Origin: Solanum dulcamara
Lineage: Eukaryota; Streptophyta; Magnoliopsida; Solanales; Solanaceae
Assembly: GCF_947179165.1 (NCBI RefSeq)
Contig: NC_077245.1
Span: 43,947,286 to 44,011,285, forward strand
Direction of reading: 5' to 3'
Length of the DNA: 64,000 nucleotides
Shown: positions 60,001 through 64,000 of the stretch, in pieces
Layout of the letters: each line of letters starts with the position of its first letter
How positions within the stretch are numbered: the stretch's first letter is position 1
Translations under genes and position numbers: made by a program
The notes under the pieces: generated by a model
Seen by the model: only the letters and a program-made list of their open reading frames with translations
What the model was told of the DNA's origin: nothing
Database searches by the model: none

Positions 60001-60142
60001 CCTAGGTGATTTCTTCCCATCCGCCTAAGCCAAATGGGCTTAGTTAGATAGCTGGGCGGGTGGGAGGTAGTAGGTACCCAGTGTAATAGTCGAGGTGTGG
60101 GAAAGCTAGTCCAGACACCACCGTCGTTAAAATAGAAAAAAG
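60001..60142 (+). mobile_element. 5'-truncated SINE (SolS-like) in a leader intron
   Basis: The words GGTGATTTCTTCCCATCCGCC, GTGGGAGGTAGTAGGTACCC and AATAGTCGAGGTG, with a final CCAGACACCACC and A-rich tail (60127-60142), match the 3' region of a common Solanaceae SINE as I remember it. The tRNA-like promoter part is absent. Confidence 0.6.
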
Positions 60143-60519
60143 TGTTGATGCTTCTATATATATATATAATACACTACGTGTAAATATTAGATGCTGCTAA
60201 ATACACTGGCTATGGTATTTTATCATATGTACTGGTCAACCTGGTAAAGTTCTATTAGATTTTACATTTTCACAGAGAACAGAACATAATGATTAGATAG
60301 CTCATCTCAGTGACTAACTTCCATCCAATGTTGATGAATGTTTACTAGAGAATTGGTTGATGAAAGAATCACTAAAACTATAATAAAAGATATGTTCAAG
60401 TGTGTGCTTATCTTTTGATTCTTCTTTGTATATCAGGCTAAAGGCGTCCTAGTTCAAGCTTAGTTCACAAAACCATTACAGTGACATATAGTCAGATATT
60501 ATATTGCTGTGGCAGCACA

Positions 60520-63095
60520 ATGGACCCAACAACTGGAGGAAACAACCTCAATAACAATCCTGGTCTTGCTTCAAAGCAGCGGTTGCGTTGGACCCATGAG
60601 CTACATGAACGTTTCGTTGATGCGGTCGCACAACTTGGTGGCCCAGACCGTAAGATCTCAAGTTTAGTTGTAATTTTGCTACTATGTTCCCTCCCAACCG
60701 TTCCTTTATACTCTTGAGAGGAAAAAAATCTCCGAGGGAAAAGGATCCTTATTTGAGTTGCTATGGAGGCAGACTACCTTTCCTCTAATTCCTTGGACAA
60801 TATAGTAATGCAGATACGTAGATCATAAATAATTGTGATCTTTTCCCATAATTATTTGTGTTTACATTTTGACATTAATAAATTTTTACGCTTTCTAGAT
60901 GCAGTGCATAGAAAAACTCTATAACAATAAATAATCTCCAGCGGAGGTGATACTGTATTTCCCCATTTGGGCTTGATCATTTAATTGTTCTGACAATATT
61001 TCTTTTCCTGATTCAGGGGCTACACCTAAAGGTGTTCTTAGAGTCATGGGTGTGCAAGGGTTAACAATTTACCATGTAAAAAGCCATTTACAGGTATACA
61101 TGCTGAAGTAAAATATTCAGAATCGACTTGTTAAATCGAAACATTTCGTTTTAATGAGTGAATTGCATTATTTTCCTGTTCATTCAGAAATATCGGCTTG
61201 CTAAATACCTTCCAGATTCGTCATCCGATGGTAGGATCCTTTAGAATTCAAAATTTCAACTATTTTCATTTCTTAAAGCTTTAAAGAGGCTTAATTCTTG
61301 AAAATGTGGTGATTTGGTGCTCCTCCAGTAACACACATTCTGATGCCATTTTTTTGCCTGCAATTGTGATTGCAAGGGAAACAATCTGACAAGAAAGAAT
61401 CAGGAGATATGCTTTCCAGTTTGGATGGTTCATCGTGAGTAGATTTTCCCTGTTTTCTGGTAGTTTATGAAGTTGCAAGCTTTGAATGTCTCATAATTTA
61501 CAGTTTTACACTAATTTTCTGTATACACCTACTAATGCCTTTGCATTCTCCATTCTAATGATCTTGTTTCTTAGCTGAAAAATCTTCTTAAACTGTTGTA
61601 CTTTCTGTGATATTAATAATGTGAGAATTATTGCTCTTTTCTAGGGCTGGTGTGCAGATAAATGAGGCTCTAAAACTGCAGATGGAGGTACAAAAGCGAC
61701 TTCACGAGCAACTGGAGGTATGTTCTCCTGGACTTCTTGAACACCTTTGGAATGCATATAATGTTTTTGGATAATTAAAACATGGGCCGGAAAGTGAAAC
61801 ACACCGTTTGGTTAGCAATTTAATTTCTACCTATTTGAGAGTGTCTTTCAACAGTTGCCAACATTTTAAGGAGATGTTAGGCACCTGTTTTCTTTTAACC
61901 TATTATTAACTTTTGCTTTTATCCTAAACTTGCCATTGAAACAAACATGCATGAGAAAAATGTTTGCCTTCTGTTACTTACGGTAATACATTAATTGAGG
62001 CTTAAATTTCTTCATCTTTGGTTTGAATTTCTTTAGTCTTCAAATGTTGTCATATCTACTCTATACTATCCGTTGTAGACATGAAAGAAGCTCTTTTTCT
62101 TGTAAGAGCTGATCTTTGCATCCCAGTTTAGATTATCTTTTGGTTTAAACATTCCATTTAAGATGATAAAATATAAAGTAATTAATTATCCATTTTCCTA
62201 CGTACCGCACCTAAATCCCATATTTTATTTCTGATGGCTGTTGCACATACTTATGAGTATGGACATTGCTATCAAATGAAGTGGCGTTTTAGTTGCATCT
62301 TCGAACATTTCCCTTGAAATTTATCTGGACTCTTTTTCTTTCATCAAAAGCGACTATATATTGGGCAAACTGATATTTGTATACAGATAACTTGCTTCAT
62401 TTTGACTTCATCTCATATTATCAGTTTGCTAAACAGGAAGTTGTGGGACCTATGAAAGAACACCCTCCAACAAGAGTTCCCTTGGAAGTTAGAATTAGTT
62501 CTTAGGGATTTTGAAGGTTACTTGTTATCACCTACTTTATGTCTTACCTTTACAGGTTCAAAGACAGCTACAACTTAGAATTGAAGCACAAGGGAAGTAC
62601 TTGAAGAAGATAATAGAAGAACAACAGCGGATCAGTGGAGTTCTCTCAGAAGTTCCTGTTTCTGGGGTCACTCCTTCAGCAGCAGGTGACAATAGTTTAG
62701 ATTTCGATAACCGGACTGATCCAGGGACTCCTGCACCAACATCTGAGTCTCCTCACATTGATACGTCTGTACAAGAACATGCCCGTTCCAAGAGCCCTTC
62801 TATTGATCAATCATTCTCCTCGCAACATGAGCCTCTTACTCCTGATTCTGGTTGTCGTGAGACTTCGCCAATAAATAGCTCTGAAGGTGAAAGGTCATCA
62901 AAAAAACAAAGGGTGGGCACAAGTGTCACATTTACTAAAGCAGATATGCTACTTCCGCACCAGATATTGGAGTCGAGCTTGAGCTCACCATACCAGCAAC
63001 CAAATCCTGTTTTCCTGGCCAGCGGCCAATTCAATCTCTCATCAGGATTGTCTCTTGGCAGTGAAGGACCAAAAGTTTCTGGAAACGACATATAG
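60520..63095 (+). CDS. PHL7: MYB-CC (GARP-type) transcription factor, PHL7-like, six coding exons
   Basis: Exons 60520-60649, 61017-61093, 61188-61230, 61377-61434, 61645-61717 and 62556-63095 join in frame with GT-AG introns to 306 residues. Residues about 19-78 form a single MYB-like (GARP/G2-like) DNA-binding domain ([16 protein letters not shown], then [20 protein letters not shown]). Residues about 105-152 form the MYB-CC coiled coil with LHEQLE at 122-127, which drives dimerisation. The C-terminal half is Ser/Pro-rich with [18 protein letters not shown] and a basic SSKKQR stretch that may be a nuclear signal. The pattern is closest to Arabidopsis PHL7 (AT2G01060) of the PHR1/PHL family, nuclear regulators many of which bind P1BS-type sites in phosphate responses; the exact role here is inferred. 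I chose the ATG at 60520 because MDP precedes the family's ASKQRLRW start; upstream in-frame codons lack an ATG. It looks intact. Confidence 0.9.
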
Positions 63096-64000
63096 TTACT
63101 CTATGTGCGACAGGACTTCAATTCAGCTACTATTATGTAGTGTGAAAATATATGTTTTCATTTGGTCACAGAAGCTACTTTGCTTACTGAATGTGCTCAT
63201 GTAGTACTACTTTACAGCTCTTTTTTAGTGACACTCTTAACGTTAGTTCATTTTCTTTTATCATTTAGAGGTTTGAAGTTCTGAAGTCTTGCCTGCTACA
63301 CTTACATTCCTAAATGATGCTCTGAGGTTTCTTTGTTTACCTTAGTTACTAATAGCAGACTAGATCTTCTATAGATCTCACCTTAGGTTAGACAAAACAT
63401 AGTCCTATCCTAGTGTAATGCTCTTCCAAATTTTTGTTGTAGGACCATAGATTGTGCAGATCTAGGATATAGACGAGATATATATACTTCTTTTCTGCAC
63501 ATATATATAGGGTACTGTTGGATTTGTGATTTCATTGTTGGGTCGGCCAATTGTTTACACACAATGGTAATTGGTACCTAGTGAAGCGTGAATCTCGTGT
63601 CTGTTCTCGAGAACTGGTGTATAATTTCAGTAGACAATCTTTCACAAGCCCAGAGAAGCCAAAAAAAAGAAGGCAAATTATGCTAGATTAAAGCATTGGA
63701 AAGAAGGGGAAATATCCTTCTGTTCCGATAAATCTAACTTCATCTTCTTTATATGTTATCCCAAAAGAATTTGATCGAGCACGATATATCCCACTTCTGA
63801 GTCCATGATTTTCACATCAATAACGGCTAGTGGAGTTAGTTAGCTAAGTCAAACTTATATAATTCCTAATTTGTAGACGATCAATCTCTTATCTGAATAC
63901 AATTTTACATGATATTGTTCACTACGAGCAAACTTATTCATCGTTCTAGGAAATTGAATAAGAATTTCTTTCCCTTTTAATTCTGTTATTTCTATTATTC
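63096..64000. other. 3' UTR and downstream sequence of the PHL7-like gene
   Basis: The 3' UTR follows the TAG at 63093. I see no unambiguous poly-A signal; transcription probably ends within a few hundred bases. No further gene or repeat is recognised to the window end. Confidence 0.5.

Larger units (their letters stand above)
57140..60519 (+). other. Predicted 5' UTR and leader introns of the PHL7-like gene
   Basis: The first exon probably ends at 57214 (CATCACT|GTAAGATT). Other plausible leader exons end at 58780 (CAACAACAG|GTATGAGG), and the last begins at 60437 after TATATCAG. Splice calls rest only on sequence motifs. An imperfect duplication lies at 57240-57730, and a TIR element and a SINE at 59540-60142. 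If exons 58780 and 60437 are joined, an upstream ORF starting ATGCCTGCC at 58754 would run 17 codons to a TAG in the last leader exon. Confidence 0.5.

Noticed and set aside
60481..60519. Extended N-terminus of the PHL7-like protein from a GTG at 60481
   Set aside because: Plant nuclear genes start at ATG; the ATG at 60520 fits the family's N-terminus.

Overview
The window is repeat-dominated plant nuclear DNA, most likely from a Solanaceae genome (Solanum, Capsicum or a close relative). Three things point there: SINEs of the Solanaceae TS/SolS type (one with a TTG-repeat tail), dense old Ty3/gypsy elements with 2-4 kb LTRs, and a single intron-containing host gene that is a clear PHL7-type MYB-CC transcription factor. 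I see no rRNA, tRNA, CRISPR or bacterial-style operon.

Layout. Positions 1-20576 are a nest. An old minus-strand gypsy (E2, 14585-20576) was hit by a plus-strand gypsy (E0, 3' part 1-14584). The E0 3' LTR was then split by a minus-strand gypsy (E1, 2616-9117, perfect TSD TCTAA) and by a solo LTR (S1, 10196-14161, perfect TSD GTATC). S1 in turn carries a foldback/TIR element (11062-12148) and a higher-order minisatellite. Positions 20743-32878 are an old LTR (E6) split by a nearly complete minus-strand gypsy (E3, 20994-30942, perfect TSD ATATC, two ~2.4 kb LTRs, clear primer-binding site). Positions 32879-35167 are AT-rich and hold a small tandem repeat. Positions 35168-40976 are a decayed minus-strand Ty1/copia. 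Positions 40999-54291 are a long LTR (E4) split by a complete plus-strand gypsy (E5, 42274-52274), whose 3' LTR holds a 534-bp foreign insert of possibly organellar origin. Positions 54292-57100 hold two short hAT-like non-autonomous elements and degenerate repeats.

The host gene occupies about 57140-63100 plus its downstream region. It has a long 5' UTR/intron region containing a TIR element and a SINE, then six coding exons (60520-63095) for a 306-residue MYB-CC protein.

No retroelement here looks autonomous. I found lost catalytic residues or segments (E0 integrase, E5 protease and integrase, copia reverse transcriptase), an ATG-to-ATA gag start in E3, and stop codons in E3 that fit methylcytosine deamination.

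The most interesting signal is a module shared by the LTRs of several different gypsy families. It consists of a palindrome around AGTACATT-AATGTACT beside a hairpin whose stem bases differ between families yet still pair, with a conserved loop. It sits about 450-470 bp from the LTR 3' end in most families. That is the pattern expected of a selected RNA (or cruciform) structure in the retroelement leader.
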